Shown here: piece after piece, positions 54,648-64,000 of the stretch
Layout of the letters: each line of letters starts with the position of its first letter
Position numbering within the stretch: position 1 is the stretch's first letter
DNA from: Limibacillus halophilus
Lineage (GTDB): Bacteria > Pseudomonadota > Alphaproteobacteria > Kiloniellales > CECT-8803
Assembly (NCBI RefSeq): GCF_014191775.1
Contig: NZ_JACHXA010000001.1
Span: 1-64,000 of the forward strand
DNA: 64,000 nt
Direction of reading: 5' to 3'
Translations under genes and position numbers: made by a program
The notes under the pieces: generated by a model
Seen by the model: the letters and a program-made list of their open reading frames with translations, nothing else
The model's database searches: none
Told to the model about the DNA's origin: nothing

Positions 54648-55424
54648 ATGACGCAATCGAGCAACCCGGCAAGCAATCAAGTCAGCTATCTGGCGTGTCC
54701 CAACGATGCCAGGATCGCCTATCATCGCTTGCAGGGGAAGGGCCCTGGAATCGTTTTCCTGGGTGGTTTCGCATCGGATATGACCGGCACCAAGGCCCTC
54801 GCCCTGGAAGCCTTTGCACGCGATCGGGGACAAGCCTTTCTGCGCTTCGATTATCAAGGACACGGTGCTTCCAGCGGCAGGTTCGAGGACGGCTCGATCG
54901 GCCTTTGGGCCGAGGACGCCAAGGCTGCCATCGCCGCGTTGACCCAGGGCCCGCAAATTCTGGTGGGTTCGTCGATGGGGGGATGGATCATGTTGCTGGC
55001 TGCGCTGGCCATGCCTGAGCGTGTCGCGGCGCTCGTCGGCATCGCCCCCGCACCCGACTTCACCGAAGACCTGATGTGGGCCGGATTCACGGCGGAAGTG
55101 CGCACCCAAATTATGGAGACGGGTGCCTATCGGGAGCCGTCCGACTATAGCGACGAGCCGTACGTCATTACCCGGAAACTGATCGAGGATGGCCGCCAGA
55201 ACCTTTTGCTTCGCGACCCGATCCCCCTCTCTTGCCCGGTGCGCATTCTGCAAGGGCTGGAAGACCGGGACGTGCCCTGGGAGCACGCCCTCAAACTCTG
55301 CGCCGCGCTGGAAAGCAGCGATGTCGAGGTGACACTCGTCAAGGGTGGCGATCACCGCCTGTCGGAACCAGCCGACCTGGATCGCCTGGCGATGACATTG
55401 GAGCGTTTACTTGAGCGCTTTTAG
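54648..55424 (+). CDS. Alpha/beta hydrolase
   Basis: This 258-aa hydrolase has the nucleophile elbow GSSMGGW (serine at about 106), an oxyanion loop FLGGFASDMTG, an acid in GLEDRDVPWEHAL and the catalytic histidine in KGGDHRL. It is cytosolic with no signal peptide. The substrate is not evident; related proteins include short esterases and acyl-transfer enzymes. The last 18 bp overlap the end of the convergent epimerase gene. Confidence 0.9.
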   Translation: MTQSSNPASNQVSYLACPNDARIAYHRLQGKGPGIVFLGGFASDMTGTKALALEAFARDRGQAFLRFDYQGHGASSGRFEDGSIGLWAEDAKAAIAALTQGPQILVGSSMGGWIMLLAALAMPERVAALVGIAPAPDFTEDLMWAGFTAEVRTQIMETGAYREPSDYSDEPYVITRKLIEDGRQNLLLRDPIPLSCPVRILQGLEDRDVPWEHALKLCAALESSDVEVTLVKGGDHRLSEPADLDRLAMTLERLLERF

Positions 55425-56300
55425 GCCAACCTGATAGTTCGGGTATCGTAGGCGGTAACGCAGTTCGTTCTTGAGCTTTGCGTTCGAGACCCGGCGGCTG
55501 TCCGCGTAGAAGGACAGCGCCATAGGGGTCATGGTCTTGGCCGCTTCCTCGAAGGGAATCAACGGCAGCGAAGGCCGCCCCAGCAGGCCGCAGGCATAAT
55601 CCGTTACCTCTTCGGCCGAAGCCGGCAGGTCGTCGGCAAGATTGTAAATCGCGCCTGGTTCCGGCTTGGCGATGGAAGCCCGCAATGCGCCGACGATATC
55701 ATCCAGGTGTATGCGGCTGAACACCTGACCCGGTTTGTCGATACGACGGGCCGTGCCTCTTGCCACTTCCTCGAGCGCATTGCGCCCTGGTCCATAGATG
55801 CCCGCCAGCCGAAAGATATGCAGCGGCAATGCGGCGCGCGCGGCAAGCTTTTGCCAACCCTGTTCCTGCTTGACCCGGCGAAGACCACGCGGACCGCTGG
55901 GATTGAGCGGCGTGGTTTCATCAACCCACCCACCCTGATGATCGCCGTAGACTCCTGTCGTGGAGAGGAGCCCCACCCATGCCAAATTCTGAAGATCGGC
56001 TATATGCTCATCTTCATGATCGAGAGCCGGATCGCCCTCGGCATCTGGGGGAAGCGTAATCAGGAGATGCGTCGTTCCACGAAGGGCCAATTTCGGGTCG
56101 GCCAGATGATGGCCGCGATCAAACAGAAAAGCCTGTATGCCCTGTGCCTTCATGGCGGCCGCCTTCTCGGCACTTCGAGTCGTCCCCGCCACCTTCCAGC
56201 CCTCGGGGAGCAAACGCGTGGCCAGACGTTGGGCGACATAGCCCAGTCCGAAAACAAACAGGCGGCGTTCGTTGCCGTTGCGTGAAACAGCGTTCTCCAT
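55407..56300 (-). CDS. NAD-dependent epimerase/dehydratase-like SDR protein, YeeZ-like
   Basis: This 297-aa extended short-chain dehydrogenase has the nucleotide motif FVFGLGYVAQRLA near residue 15, STTGVYGDHQGGWVDE with the active-site segment, and FRLAGIYGPGRNALE. It lacks a clear YxxxK pair at the normal site, as in YeeZ-type atypical epimerases, so the reaction is uncertain. It is divergent from the TPR gene with a 77-bp gap. Confidence 0.85.
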   Translation of the reverse strand: MENAVSRNGNERRLFVFGLGYVAQRLATRLLPEGWKVAGTTRSAEKAAAMKAQGIQAFLFDRGHHLADPKLALRGTTHLLITLPPDAEGDPALDHEDEHIADLQNLAWVGLLSTTGVYGDHQGGWVDETTPLNPSGPRGLRRVKQEQGWQKLAARAALPLHIFRLAGIYGPGRNALEEVARGTARRIDKPGQVFSRIHLDDIVGALRASIAKPEPGAIYNLADDLPASAEEVTDYACGLLGRPSLPLIPFEEAAKTMTPMALSFYADSRRVSNAKLKNELRYRLRYPNYQVGLKALK

Positions 56301-56386
56301 CCGCTAAGGGTGGCTGCTGGGATGCCGTCAAGCAAGCAGGAAAAGCCCCTTGCACTGGCCCGGGCTGTGACGGCGTAATGGCGGCC

Positions 56387-57193
56387 ATGACACACACCTC
56401 CCCCTTTCGCCGCTTCCGCAGGTCCTCAGCCTTCCTTGCCGTGGCCGTCGCTGGAATGTTCGCCGTCGTTGTTCCTCTTTGGGCGCAAACGACCGGGCAA
56501 GGCGACGGCGTACCCACTGGCGGCGCCGAGCGCTACGACATCTGCATGAAGATGGCGTTCGGTACGCCGGAGTTGGCGTTGAACGAAGCCAATGCATGGG
56601 GCAAGGAGGGCGGCGGCTTGCCGGCCGAGCACTGTGCGAGCGTCGCCTTACTGAACATGGGCAGGCTCGAGGAGGGGGCCAGCCGCTTGACCGCCATGGC
56701 CGATGCCATGACCGGCATGCGCCCTGAACTCCGGATTGGTGCTTACGGACAAGCGGGACAGGCCTGGACCATGGCCGGCGACAGCAAAGCGGCTCTGGCG
56801 GCCCAGTCCAAAGGGCTAACGCTTGATCCCGACAATGTGGAGTTGTTGATCGATCGCAGCTTCAGCCATGCCCTGACAAGGGACTTCTGGGCGGCTTTGG
56901 ACGATCTCAACAAAGCCAGCGATCTGGCACCCAACCGACCCGACATTCTTGTCTACCGCGCCACCACCTATCGGTTCTTGGAAACCCCAGAGCTTGCCTT
57001 GGACGATGCCAACCGGGCCTTGGTGCTGGCGCCGGACCTACCCGAAGGCTTGCTGGAGCGAGGTATTCTGCGGCGTTTGACCGGGGATGAAACCGGTGCC
57101 AAGGCGGACTGGGAAAGATTGATTCAGGTCGCCCCACAAAGCGCGGCCGCGCAGTCTGCCAGACAAAACCTCGAGAGGATCACCAAGCCGTAA
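56387..57193 (+). CDS. TPR-repeat protein with signal peptide
   Basis: This 268-aa protein has an N-terminal signal peptide (FLAVAVAGMFAVVVPLWAQ), so it should be exported to the periplasm. The rest is built of helical TPR-like repeats, clearest at QAWTMAGDSKAALAAQSKGL, at RDFWAALDDLNKASDLAPN, and at ETPELALDDANRALVLAPDL near 200. Partners are unknown. The ATG at 56378 is an equally possible start. Confidence 0.85.
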   Translation: MTHTSPFRRFRRSSAFLAVAVAGMFAVVVPLWAQTTGQGDGVPTGGAERYDICMKMAFGTPELALNEANAWGKEGGGLPAEHCASVALLNMGRLEEGASRLTAMADAMTGMRPELRIGAYGQAGQAWTMAGDSKAALAAQSKGLTLDPDNVELLIDRSFSHALTRDFWAALDDLNKASDLAPNRPDILVYRATTYRFLETPELALDDANRALVLAPDLPEGLLERGILRRLTGDETGAKADWERLIQVAPQSAAAQSARQNLERITKP

Positions 57194-57227
57194 TTTACTC
57201 TACGCATTGGAGGCTGGCCTAGGATTG

Positions 57228-57941
57228 CTAGAAATTCGTCGCTTCAGGCGGCTTGCTATCAATGCACTTGCGCACCAACACGATGCCTGGCTCGTCGCTG
57301 GTGGTCGCAGTTTGATAGCCCAAATCCTTCACGAGGTGCAGCATCGGCCGATTTTCTGCCAGAATTTGCCCCGTTATCTCAGACACTTGACGGGACCGGC
57401 AGTACTCCTCGATTCGGGCCATCAGTTCGTGCCCCAATCCGCTTCCCTTCTTGTCGGAGCGGACCACGATGGCAAACTCCGCGTTGCGACCACCTGCGTC
57501 GCCGTTTTGGTTGATTATGGCTCTGACCACTCCCCAAATCTCCTGTTTGAAGAGGGTCTTCCGAACGGCCACAAACGCCATTTCCCGATCATAATCTACC
57601 TGCGCCAACTGCGCTGCGAGAGGCTGCTTCAATTCCTTCATAGGGCCAAAGAACCGCATGCGAACATCTTCCGGTGTCAGATGTGTGAAGGCTTCCCGCA
57701 AGGCGCCCTGATCGTTCGCTCTGATCGGCCTTAAAACGAGGACATCTCCGGCGTTCGTTCTTATGATCCGGGCCAATTCTTTCGGGTAACGCGCCGGTCG
57801 CGCCTTTGGAGACTCCTTGGCCGCATCCCTTGTTGCGATCGGGTCGGAAGAAGACCAATAAATGGAGCGCCCAAGCTTGCCCGCCCGCAGTGCGTTTCTG
57901 AAGTAAGTCATCGACAAATGCCCGAGACTCAAGACACGCAT
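57228..57941 (-). CDS. GNAT family N-acetyltransferase
   Basis: This 237-aa protein's C-terminal 170 residues form a GNAT domain: VLVLRPIRANDQGALREAF at the start, then the acetyl-CoA loop RSDKKGSGLGHELM and a C-terminal AENRPMLHLVKDLGY. It resembles the stand-alone acetyltransferase domain found at the end of acyl-CoA synthetase (Pat-like) proteins. The ATG at 57941 follows AGAGG; an ATG at 57983 after AGAAAGAG is nearly as good. The target is unknown; protein lysine acetylation is possible. Confidence 0.85.
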   Translation of the reverse strand: MRVLSLGHLSMTYFRNALRAGKLGRSIYWSSSDPIATRDAAKESPKARPARYPKELARIIRTNAGDVLVLRPIRANDQGALREAFTHLTPEDVRMRFFGPMKELKQPLAAQLAQVDYDREMAFVAVRKTLFKQEIWGVVRAIINQNGDAGGRNAEFAIVVRSDKKGSGLGHELMARIEEYCRSRQVSEITGQILAENRPMLHLVKDLGYQTATTSDEPGIVLVRKCIDSKPPEATNF

Positions 57942-58142
57942 CTTGTGACCTCTTGGGTGAAATATCGAACCGGATAGCTTCATAGTACTCTTTCTATGCT
58001 GCAGTGCAACATATTGAGTTTCCCAGGCCAAAACCAAGGGGACTCGCGGCGGATGCCCTTCCCAAGCGCTACAGCGCCGCCTAAAACAGAAGACCATCGC
58101 GGCCGCAGAAGCCGTACAGGAGTTGATGAAAGCGAGTCTGGC

Positions 58143-59414
58143 ATGACAAGTAGCGAGACGATGAGCAACAGTTCTGGCGCAGTGCGCCTGCCCGGAACGG
58201 CCGACAGTGCGCCGTTCCTTTGCCTGATTGTTACCGCCACGCTGCTCACGTCTCTCTTTGCGTCCAAGGTGTTTACCTTGGCATTCCTTTCGTTGGCGCT
58301 GGTTCTGCTCTTTCTCAATGCGCAAGAGCCCTCCCGCTCCAGCATTGCCGGCTCCGGCGTGAAGCAGCTTTGGATCGCTTTGGGTCTTCCCCTCGCTTAC
58401 ATGTTCCTTTCGAGTTTCTGGTCAAACGACCCCGGCTTCAGCCTGCTTGCGGCCGGCAAATTACTGATTCTCCTATTGGTCGGAAGCCTCGCGGTTTCGC
58501 CGCATTTCTCGCGTCACATCCTGGCCACCTGGACAACGCGCCTTGCCGGAGCGGCATGGCTACTACCCTTGGTTCTGATCGTTGCCGTCGTCACCCTGGC
58601 GGGGGCGGCCTTCGACAGCCTCTTCCAACCCAACGCCGTGCCCCTGCTATCGGACGTCAACAAGCTGCTAGCCACGGCCTTTCCGCTCTTGTGGATTCTG
58701 GCGGCTTGCTTGGGAGCCGACCTACGGAAGTCATGGTTGGTTCTATGGTTGATCGCGCTGATTTTCTTGAGCGGCGAGCACGTGGTCGGACCTCTGGCTT
58801 TTGCGCTCACTGCCTTCGTTTTGCCTGTTGCGGCGCATTTCCGACGCCCTGAATGGATCGTGCCCATGGCCGCGCTGGCGGCCAGTAGCATCATTATTCT
58901 TGCGGCGATTTACTTCCAATCACAGGGCGGCCCCGTCGTCGAAGGAGATCGAAACGCTGGGGCGCTTTCCGAGCTACTTGCCAGAGTGAACGCGGGCGAC
59001 CGCCAAATGATCTGGTTGCAGGCATTCCGGGTGTTCCTGGAAGAACCCTGGTTCGGGCACGGCTTCCGGATGTCGCGCTTTATCCTGGAAGCCGGTACCG
59101 GGGGCAACCCACCGGCCCATATTCTCCATCCACACAACTTCACCCTGCAGATTCTAATGGAGGTTGGCATTCTGGGCATGCTGGTGATCTACACAGGATT
59201 CTCCCTGGCTTGGGTCAAGCTGCTGTCCTGGATGAACCCGCAAGGTGTACAGCTTGCAACCGGTCTTGGATTTTGCCTGCTCGTCGTCTGGTCTGCCGGG
59301 TTCGGCGTCTGGCAGAGCTATCTGCTGGGCGCCTTTATCTCCGGTCTCACGCTGATTCGGCTGTGCTTTCCAAGCGCGCCGACCTCAACACCTCAAGGCG
59401 CCCAACCCAAATGA
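58143..59414 (+). CDS. O-antigen ligase/polymerase family membrane protein
   Basis: This 423-aa integral membrane protein has about ten hydrophobic segments and a large periplasmic loop. The loop holds the Wzy_C/WaaL signature region: QMIWLQAFRVFLEEPWFGHG, then LHPHNFTLQILMEVGILGM. It would join O-antigen to lipid A core or polymerise surface polysaccharide. The ATG at 58143 is preferred over 57996, which would add 49 hydrophilic residues. Its 3' end overlaps the convergent AmpG-like gene by 68 bp. Confidence 0.87.
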   Translation: MTSSETMSNSSGAVRLPGTADSAPFLCLIVTATLLTSLFASKVFTLAFLSLALVLLFLNAQEPSRSSIAGSGVKQLWIALGLPLAYMFLSSFWSNDPGFSLLAAGKLLILLLVGSLAVSPHFSRHILATWTTRLAGAAWLLPLVLIVAVVTLAGAAFDSLFQPNAVPLLSDVNKLLATAFPLLWILAACLGADLRKSWLVLWLIALIFLSGEHVVGPLAFALTAFVLPVAAHFRRPEWIVPMAALAASSIIILAAIYFQSQGGPVVEGDRNAGALSELLARVNAGDRQMIWLQAFRVFLEEPWFGHGFRMSRFILEAGTGGNPPAHILHPHNFTLQILMEVGILGMLVIYTGFSLAWVKLLSWMNPQGVQLATGLGFCLLVVWSAGFGVWQSYLLGAFISGLTLIRLCFPSAPTSTPQGAQPK

Positions 59415-60738
59415 CCAAAAGCATCGCCGGAATACCCAGCACCGCGGCATAAAGAAAGAATGAGTGGTAACCCAGCGCTTCCACGACCTCGCCTGAGAAC
59501 CCGCCGATGAACTTGCCCGGCAGAGTCATCAGCGATGAAAAGAGCGCGTACTGCGTCGCTGTATAACTGGAGCTCGTGAGGCTGGAGAGGTAGGCGATGA
59601 ATACCGAGCCGGCCAGTCCGCCGGCCAAATTGTCGGCGCTGATGGTCACCACCAGGAAACCGAGGTCGGGGCCGAGACTGGCGAGTGTGGCGAACAGCAG
59701 ATTCGTGACAGCCACCAGCAAGGCCCCCAGGAACAAAGGGCGCAGGAGTCCGAAGCGCACGACGAGAACACCGCCAACAAAAGCGCCGGCCAGACTCATG
59801 ACAAGGCCATAGAGCTTGCTGACACTGGCAATCTGGGATTTCGTGAACCCAAGATCGATGTAGAAAGGATTGGCCATGACGCCCATGGTGATGTCGGAGA
59901 TGCGGTAGAATGCGACCAACATCAAAATCACCAAGGCCATGCGCCCGTTGCGGCGGAAGAAATCCACGAAGGGACAGACCGCTGCGCCATAGAGCCAGGC
60001 CGCCACGGCAAGACCGCCTTGCGCTGGCCGGCCACCGAGGAAAGCCTCCACTTCGGGCAGCTTCAGGACTTCCAAACGATCCTTATTGATTTCCGGCTCA
60101 TGAATTATCAGGACAGTGACGATGCCAACCCCTACCAGCAGCGCCATGGTCGTGTAAGCGGCAAACCAGGTGAAAAAATCCGCCATGTACAGGGCGCCCG
60201 CCCCGGCGGCCAGCAGCCCGAACCGATAGCCCAGCTGATAGGTCGCGGCCATCGCGCCCTGAAGGTCCTTCTTGACCGCCTCGATGCGATAGGCGTCGAT
60301 GGCGACGTCCTGCGTTGCCGAGGAAAAGGCCACCAGGAACCCGAAAGCAATCACGGGAGCCAACGACATTGCCGGATCACTCGTGGCCAGGCCAAACAGG
60401 CCTGCGGCGATACCGGCCTGCGCCACCAGCATCCAGGAACGCCGCCTGCCGAGCAGACGGGTTAATCCCGGCAGCTTGAGATTGTCGACGACCGGCGCCC
60501 AGAAGACCTTGATCGAATAAGTGATGCCCAGCCAGGAAAGGTAACCGATGTCGGCGCGGTTAATGCCCGCTTCCGTCAGCCAGGCAGAGAGCGTCGAGAA
60601 GACCAGCAGAAAGGGAAGGCCGGCGGAGAACCCCAGAAACAGCATCGCCAGCACCCGAGGGTGGCGATAGACGGTGACAGCTTCGCTCCAAGAGCGACGA
60701 TCGGACCGTCCATTGCTGTTGCTGGCGTCAGACGGCAT
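59347..60738 (-). CDS. AmpG-like MFS permease
   Basis: This 463-aa major facilitator protein has twelve or so hydrophobic segments. The N-terminus RHPRVLAMLFLGFSAGLPFL and KVFWAPVVDNLKLP, and SATQDVAIDAYRIEAV in the fourth helix region, are typical of AmpG muropeptide permeases, which import anhydromuropeptides for cell-wall recycling. No beta-lactamase or amp regulator is nearby. The C-terminus is encoded opposite the end of the O-antigen-ligase-type gene. The start overlaps the typA end by 11 bp. Confidence 0.9.
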   Translation of the reverse strand: MPSDASNSNGRSDRRSWSEAVTVYRHPRVLAMLFLGFSAGLPFLLVFSTLSAWLTEAGINRADIGYLSWLGITYSIKVFWAPVVDNLKLPGLTRLLGRRRSWMLVAQAGIAAGLFGLATSDPAMSLAPVIAFGFLVAFSSATQDVAIDAYRIEAVKKDLQGAMAATYQLGYRFGLLAAGAGALYMADFFTWFAAYTTMALLVGVGIVTVLIIHEPEINKDRLEVLKLPEVEAFLGGRPAQGGLAVAAWLYGAAVCPFVDFFRRNGRMALVILMLVAFYRISDITMGVMANPFYIDLGFTKSQIASVSKLYGLVMSLAGAFVGGVLVVRFGLLRPLFLGALLVAVTNLLFATLASLGPDLGFLVVTISADNLAGGLAGSVFIAYLSSLTSSSYTATQYALFSSLMTLPGKFIGGFSGEVVEALGYHSFFLYAAVLGIPAMLLVIWVGRLEVLRSARLESTAESA

Positions 60739-62560
60739 CTTTCAGGCGGCTTTCCTTCTTACGCTCATGCGGGTCAAGGTAGCGTTTGCGCAGCCGGATC
60801 GATTTTGGTGTCACCTCGACCAGTTCGTCTTCCTCCACGTAACTGAGCGCTTGCTCCAGGCTCATGCGCCGTGGCGGCGTCAGCAGCACGTTGTCATCCT
60901 TGCCGGAGGCACGCACGTTGGTCAACTTCTTCGCCTTCAGGGGGTTGACCTCAAGATCGTTCCCGCGGCTGTGCTCGCCGATGATCATGCCGCCGTAAAC
61001 CGGCTCACCGGCACCGACGAACAACTGGCCCCGTTCTTCCAGATTCCATAGCGCATAGGCTACGGACGATCCCTGGCCGTTGGAGATCAAAACGCCGACC
61101 CGGCGCCCCGCGATCTGGCCCTTGTACGGCCCGTAGTGCGAAAAGACGCGGGCCATGATGCCGGTACCCCTGGTATCGGTCAGGAACTCGCCGTGATATC
61201 CGATCAGGCCACGCGCGGGGACTTGGAAGGCCAGGCGCAGCTTACCGCCGCCCGAGGGCTTCATTTCCAGCAACTCGCCCTTGCGCTGGCTGATCTTGTC
61301 CACGACGACGCCGCTGTACTCTTCGTCCACGTCTACCTGAACCTCTTCGTAAGGCTCCTGTCTGTCACCGGTCTGCGGATCGTTCCGGAACAGCACGCGC
61401 GGACGGCTGATGGAGAGTTCGTAGCCCTCCCGGCGCATGGTTTCGATCAGAACCCCCAGTTGCAACTCGCCACGTCCGGCGACCTCGAAGGAATCCTTTT
61501 CACCGGTTTCGGTGACACGGATCGCGACGTTGCCCTCCGCTTCCCGCAGCAAGCGGGCGCGAATCATACGCGACGTCACCTTGTCCCCCTCGCGTCCCGC
61601 ATAGGGGGAATCGTTGATCGAGAAGGTCATTGCCAGCGTTGGCGGATCAATGGGCTGCGAGGGAATGGCCTCTGTCACGCTTGGATCGGCAAGGGTATCG
61701 GCTACGGTCGGTTTCTCCAATCCGGCGATGGCCACGATATCACCTGCGCGCGCTTCCTCGACCGCCTCACGCCTTAGGCCACGGAACGCCAACAGCTTGG
61801 TCAGGCGAGATTGCTCGATCACCTTGCCGTCACGGGTCATGGCATGCAGCGGCATGTTTACCCGCGCCACGCCCTCGGCGATGCGTCCGGTCAGAATGCG
61901 CCCCAGATAGGGATCATACTCCAAGGTCGTCGCCAGAAGCTTGAAAGGCTTCGTTTGGTCGCCCTCGGCCAAAGGCACGCGCCGGGCAATGGCGTCGAAA
62001 AGCGGCGCCAGATTCTCGCGCGGATCATTTTCCAGGTCATCGACCGCCCAGCCATCACGACCAGAGGCAAAGAGCGTGGGAAAGTCCAGCTGCTCCTCAT
62101 CGGCATCCAGCGCGCTAAAGAGATCGAAGACCGCATCCTGCACCCAGAAGGGACGCGCATCGGATTTGTCAATCTTGTTGACGACCACGATGGGCTGCAA
62201 TCCGCGGCGCAGGGCCTTCATGGTCACGAACTTGGTTTGCGGCATCGGACCCTCAGCGGCATCGACCAGCAGCAAAACACCATCGACCATCGAAAGAATA
62301 CGCTCGACCTCACCGCCGAAATCGGCGTGACCGGGCGTATCGACGATGTTTATACGCTCGCCCTTCCACTCAACCGAGGTACATTTTGCAAGGATGGTGA
62401 TGCCACGCTCGCGCTCCAGATCGTTGCTGTCCATCGCGCGTTCAGCCATATGCTGATTCTCACGAAAGGTGCCCGACTGGCGGAGCATTGAATCGACCAA
62501 CGTGGTCTTTCCATGGTCAACGTGGGCGATGATCGCCAGATTGCGGATGCGTCCGCTCAT
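60728..62560 (-). CDS. typA: GTP-binding protein TypA/BipA
   Basis: This 610-aa ribosome-associated GTPase of the EF-G family has a P-loop [15 protein letters not shown] from residue 11, [16 protein letters not shown] at switch II and [10 protein letters not shown] at G4. The C-terminal domain [18 protein letters not shown] is specific to BipA. It is needed for ribosome assembly and stress growth. The PfkB-family kinase lies 19 bp downstream of its start side on the same strand. Confidence 0.97.
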   Translation of the reverse strand: MSGRIRNLAIIAHVDHGKTTLVDSMLRQSGTFRENQHMAERAMDSNDLERERGITILAKCTSVEWKGERINIVDTPGHADFGGEVERILSMVDGVLLLVDAAEGPMPQTKFVTMKALRRGLQPIVVVNKIDKSDARPFWVQDAVFDLFSALDADEEQLDFPTLFASGRDGWAVDDLENDPRENLAPLFDAIARRVPLAEGDQTKPFKLLATTLEYDPYLGRILTGRIAEGVARVNMPLHAMTRDGKVIEQSRLTKLLAFRGLRREAVEEARAGDIVAIAGLEKPTVADTLADPSVTEAIPSQPIDPPTLAMTFSINDSPYAGREGDKVTSRMIRARLLREAEGNVAIRVTETGEKDSFEVAGRGELQLGVLIETMRREGYELSISRPRVLFRNDPQTGDRQEPYEEVQVDVDEEYSGVVVDKISQRKGELLEMKPSGGGKLRLAFQVPARGLIGYHGEFLTDTRGTGIMARVFSHYGPYKGQIAGRRVGVLISNGQGSSVAYALWNLEERGQLFVGAGEPVYGGMIIGEHSRGNDLEVNPLKAKKLTNVRASGKDDNVLLTPPRRMSLEQALSYVEEDELVEVTPKSIRLRKRYLDPHERKKESRLKDAV

Positions 62561-62579
62561 GGTTTTTAGAGTCCGTGGC

Positions 62580-63578
62580 TCAGTTAATGCCGAGGCGCGT
62601 CTTCGCCAGCTCTTTCAAGCTGGTCTCCGGCCGCGCGCCGTAGTGGGAAATTATCTCCGCCGCTGCTATCGCGCCCAGACGGCCGCAGGTCGCCAAATCG
62701 AGCCCCTGAGCATAGCCATGGAGGAAACCTGCAGCGTAAAGGTCTCCGGCGCCGGTGGTGTCTACCACCTTTTGTACCGGTTCTGCATCAATTACCTGCA
62801 TATCATCGCCAGAAAGTATGATCGAGCCCTTCTCGCTGCGGGTCAGCGCAGCAACCTTGCAGTGCCCGCGCACCTTTTCCAGCGCCTCGTCGAAGGTGGT
62901 CACCTGATAGAGCGAGAGAATCTCCTGCTCATTGGCGAACAATAGATCAACATGCCCCGCCACGAGGTCCAGAAAGGACTCGCGATGACGGTCCACGCAG
63001 AAAGGGTCCGAAAGGCTGAGCGCAACCTCACCGCCGGCATCATGAGCGGTTTCGGCGGCGCGCAGGAACGCTGCCTTCGCTGGTGGCGCGTCCCAAAGAT
63101 ACCCCTCTAGATAGGTGATCTTCGACGCCGCAATCGTGGTGGTATCAACATCCTCCGGCGCTATCTGCACGGATGCCCCCAAAAAGGTGTTCATGGTCCG
63201 CTGGGCATCCGGCGTTACCAGAATCAAGCAACGCGCCGTCGGCTCGCCGATCATCGCAGCCGGGGTTTCGAATGCAACGCCGGACGCGCGAATGTCATGA
63301 CGAAAGATGCCGCCGAGTTGATCGTTTCGCACCTTTCCAATGAAGGCGGCGCGGCTCCCCAACTGGGCCAAACCGACCATCGTGTTGGCGACGGACCCTC
63401 CGGAGACCTCGCGGCCCGGTCCCATCGCATTGTACAGGCTCTCGGCACGCTGTGCGTCGATCAGGGTCATGACCCCCTTCTCCAATGCCTCTTGCTGCAA
63501 GAAGGCGTCATCTGCAGGTGACAGGACATCGACAATAGCATTGCCGATACCAACCACGTCATAAGGCTGTTGGGTCAT
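62580..63578 (-). CDS. PfkB family sugar/adenosine kinase
   Basis: This 332-aa ribokinase-fold kinase, much like the adenosine kinases common in alphaproteobacteria, carries the PfkB signature 2 [13 protein letters not shown] with the catalytic aspartate, and [16 protein letters not shown] in the substrate lid. The ATG at 63578 starts [19 protein letters not shown]; the earlier in-frame start adds 23 unlikely residues. The substrate could be adenosine or a ketose; the family match does not decide. Confidence 0.9.
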   Translation of the reverse strand: MTQQPYDVVGIGNAIVDVLSPADDAFLQQEALEKGVMTLIDAQRAESLYNAMGPGREVSGGSVANTMVGLAQLGSRAAFIGKVRNDQLGGIFRHDIRASGVAFETPAAMIGEPTARCLILVTPDAQRTMNTFLGASVQIAPEDVDTTTIAASKITYLEGYLWDAPPAKAAFLRAAETAHDAGGEVALSLSDPFCVDRHRESFLDLVAGHVDLLFANEQEILSLYQVTTFDEALEKVRGHCKVAALTRSEKGSIILSGDDMQVIDAEPVQKVVDTTGAGDLYAAGFLHGYAQGLDLATCGRLGAIAAAEIISHYGARPETSLKELAKTRLGIN

Positions 63579-63758
63579 GAGGTCGTTTCCTTTCGCGCAA
63601 TTCTGCTTTGCGCGCGCAGCTTTACCGCCTGACCGCCCGAGGAGCAATGGCGAAGGCTGAATCCGGCCTTCAACGGTACGGCATTCGGTCCAACGCCATC
63701 ATGAAGGGATGCGCGAGAGCCTTGCCCCGAGGCCTCGGGTCGCGCTAAACCCCTGCTC

Positions 63759-64000
63759 ATGTTCTCAAGCCTTGCCAAATCCTTCGCCCAGCTCTCCGAC
63801 CCGCGCGTCCGCAAAGTGGTCTGGTGGAGCATTCTCTTGGCGCTCGGCGTCTTCGTTCTGCTGTGGATCGGCTTCGGCTTCCTGCTGTCATGGGGTGGCG
63901 ATTCACTGGCCGCCTGGCTTCAGTCGCTGGGCTGGGAGGGATTCCTCCTGCGCTCGGTCGAGTGGCTGGCTGCCGCCGCCTCTGTCGGCGCACTGCTGAT
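63759..64000 (+). CDS. EI24/CysZ-like membrane protein (5' end only)
   Basis: The ATG at 63759 opens a frame that runs off the window (80 full codons seen). The opening LAKSFAQLSDPRVRKVVWWS is followed by a long hydrophobic helix (LLALGVFVLLWIGFGFLLSW) and an amphipathic stretch, as in EI24/CysZ-type proteins, a class that includes a sulfate permease. The family call rests on the N-terminal 80 residues only. Confidence 0.6.
   Translation, partial: MFSSLAKSFAQLSDPRVRKVVWWSILLALGVFVLLWIGFGFLLSWGGDSLAAWLQSLGWEGFLLRSVEWLAAAASVGALL

Noticed and set aside
54594-55355. 253-codon minus-strand frame opposite the alpha/beta hydrolase
   Set aside because: The plus-strand frame has the GSSMGGW elbow and catalytic triad; the minus-strand frame has no recognisable motif.

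Overview
The window reads as alphaproteobacterial chromosome, probably Rhodospirillales. The basis is the conserved block thrS-infC-rpmI-rplT-pheS-pheT-lepA, the style of typA/BipA, the AmpG-like permease and the adenosine-kinase-like PfkB protein, and the high-GC coding. The genus assignment is a guess from family resemblance. The window splits sharply at tRNA-Ser(GGA), about 43.2 kb. To the right (43.5-64 kb) is housekeeping DNA. To the left (1-43.1 kb) is an accessory catabolic island built of blocks separated by decayed ends of two IS6-family insertion sequences, here called IS-A and IS-B.

Left island, block by block. (1) 149-1124: one fold-type-IV transaminase resembling (R)-amine transaminases, lying exactly between two IS-B-like ends. 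(2) 1.8-14.0 kb: an IclR regulator facing a ten-gene minus-strand operon with two enoyl-CoA hydratases, a SucCD-like acid-CoA ligase, a polyamine/opine-type ABC transporter with both permease domains fused, two FAD amine/amino-acid oxidoreductases and an ornithine-cyclodeaminase-family protein. This is likely import and oxidation of an amine or amino acid, then CoA activation of the acid. (3) 14.4-17.5 kb: a LysR regulator divergent from a PhyH dioxygenase overlapping an SHMT-like enzyme whose active-site residues are not canonical. (4) 18.7-32.9 kb: two paralogous modules, each with IclR, UbiX, UbiD and a complete NMT1-type ABC importer. The second also carries a D-glutamate-cyclase-like (DUF4392) protein, a maleate isomerase/Asp-Glu racemase-like protein and a HisC/CobD-like PLP enzyme. 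The two regulators share a nearly identical putative operator. (5) 33.0-37.9 kb: a hut cluster (hutF divergent from hutI-hutH-hutG) without urocanase. (6) 38.0-41.3 kb: LysR divergent from a CaiB-type CoA-transferase and an acyl-CoA dehydrogenase.

IS debris: remnants lie at 1-148, 1125-1705, 14150-14280, 17491-18716 and 41324-43022. Only one copy (IS-A, 42044-42859) is intact, with an 816-bp body, terminal inverted repeats and a full transposase. A 121-bp near-identical direct repeat (17902-18022 and 43111-43231), ending in the last bases of tRNA-Ser, brackets about 25 kb of the island.

Core region: tRNA-Ser, a small membrane protein, lepA, pheT, pheS, a lipoprotein, rplT, rpmI, infC (likely with an ATA start) and thrS. 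Then come envelope genes (a GT4 glycosyltransferase, an O-antigen-ligase-type membrane protein, AmpG-like MFS), an alpha/beta hydrolase, an NAD-dependent epimerase, a TPR protein, a GNAT acetyltransferase, typA, a PfkB-family kinase and the start of an EI24/CysZ-like membrane protein cut by the window edge.

The strongest candidates for undescribed biology are the duplicated IclR/UbiX/UbiD/ABC modules with the D-glutamate-cyclase-like add-on, and the PhyH plus altered-SHMT pair.
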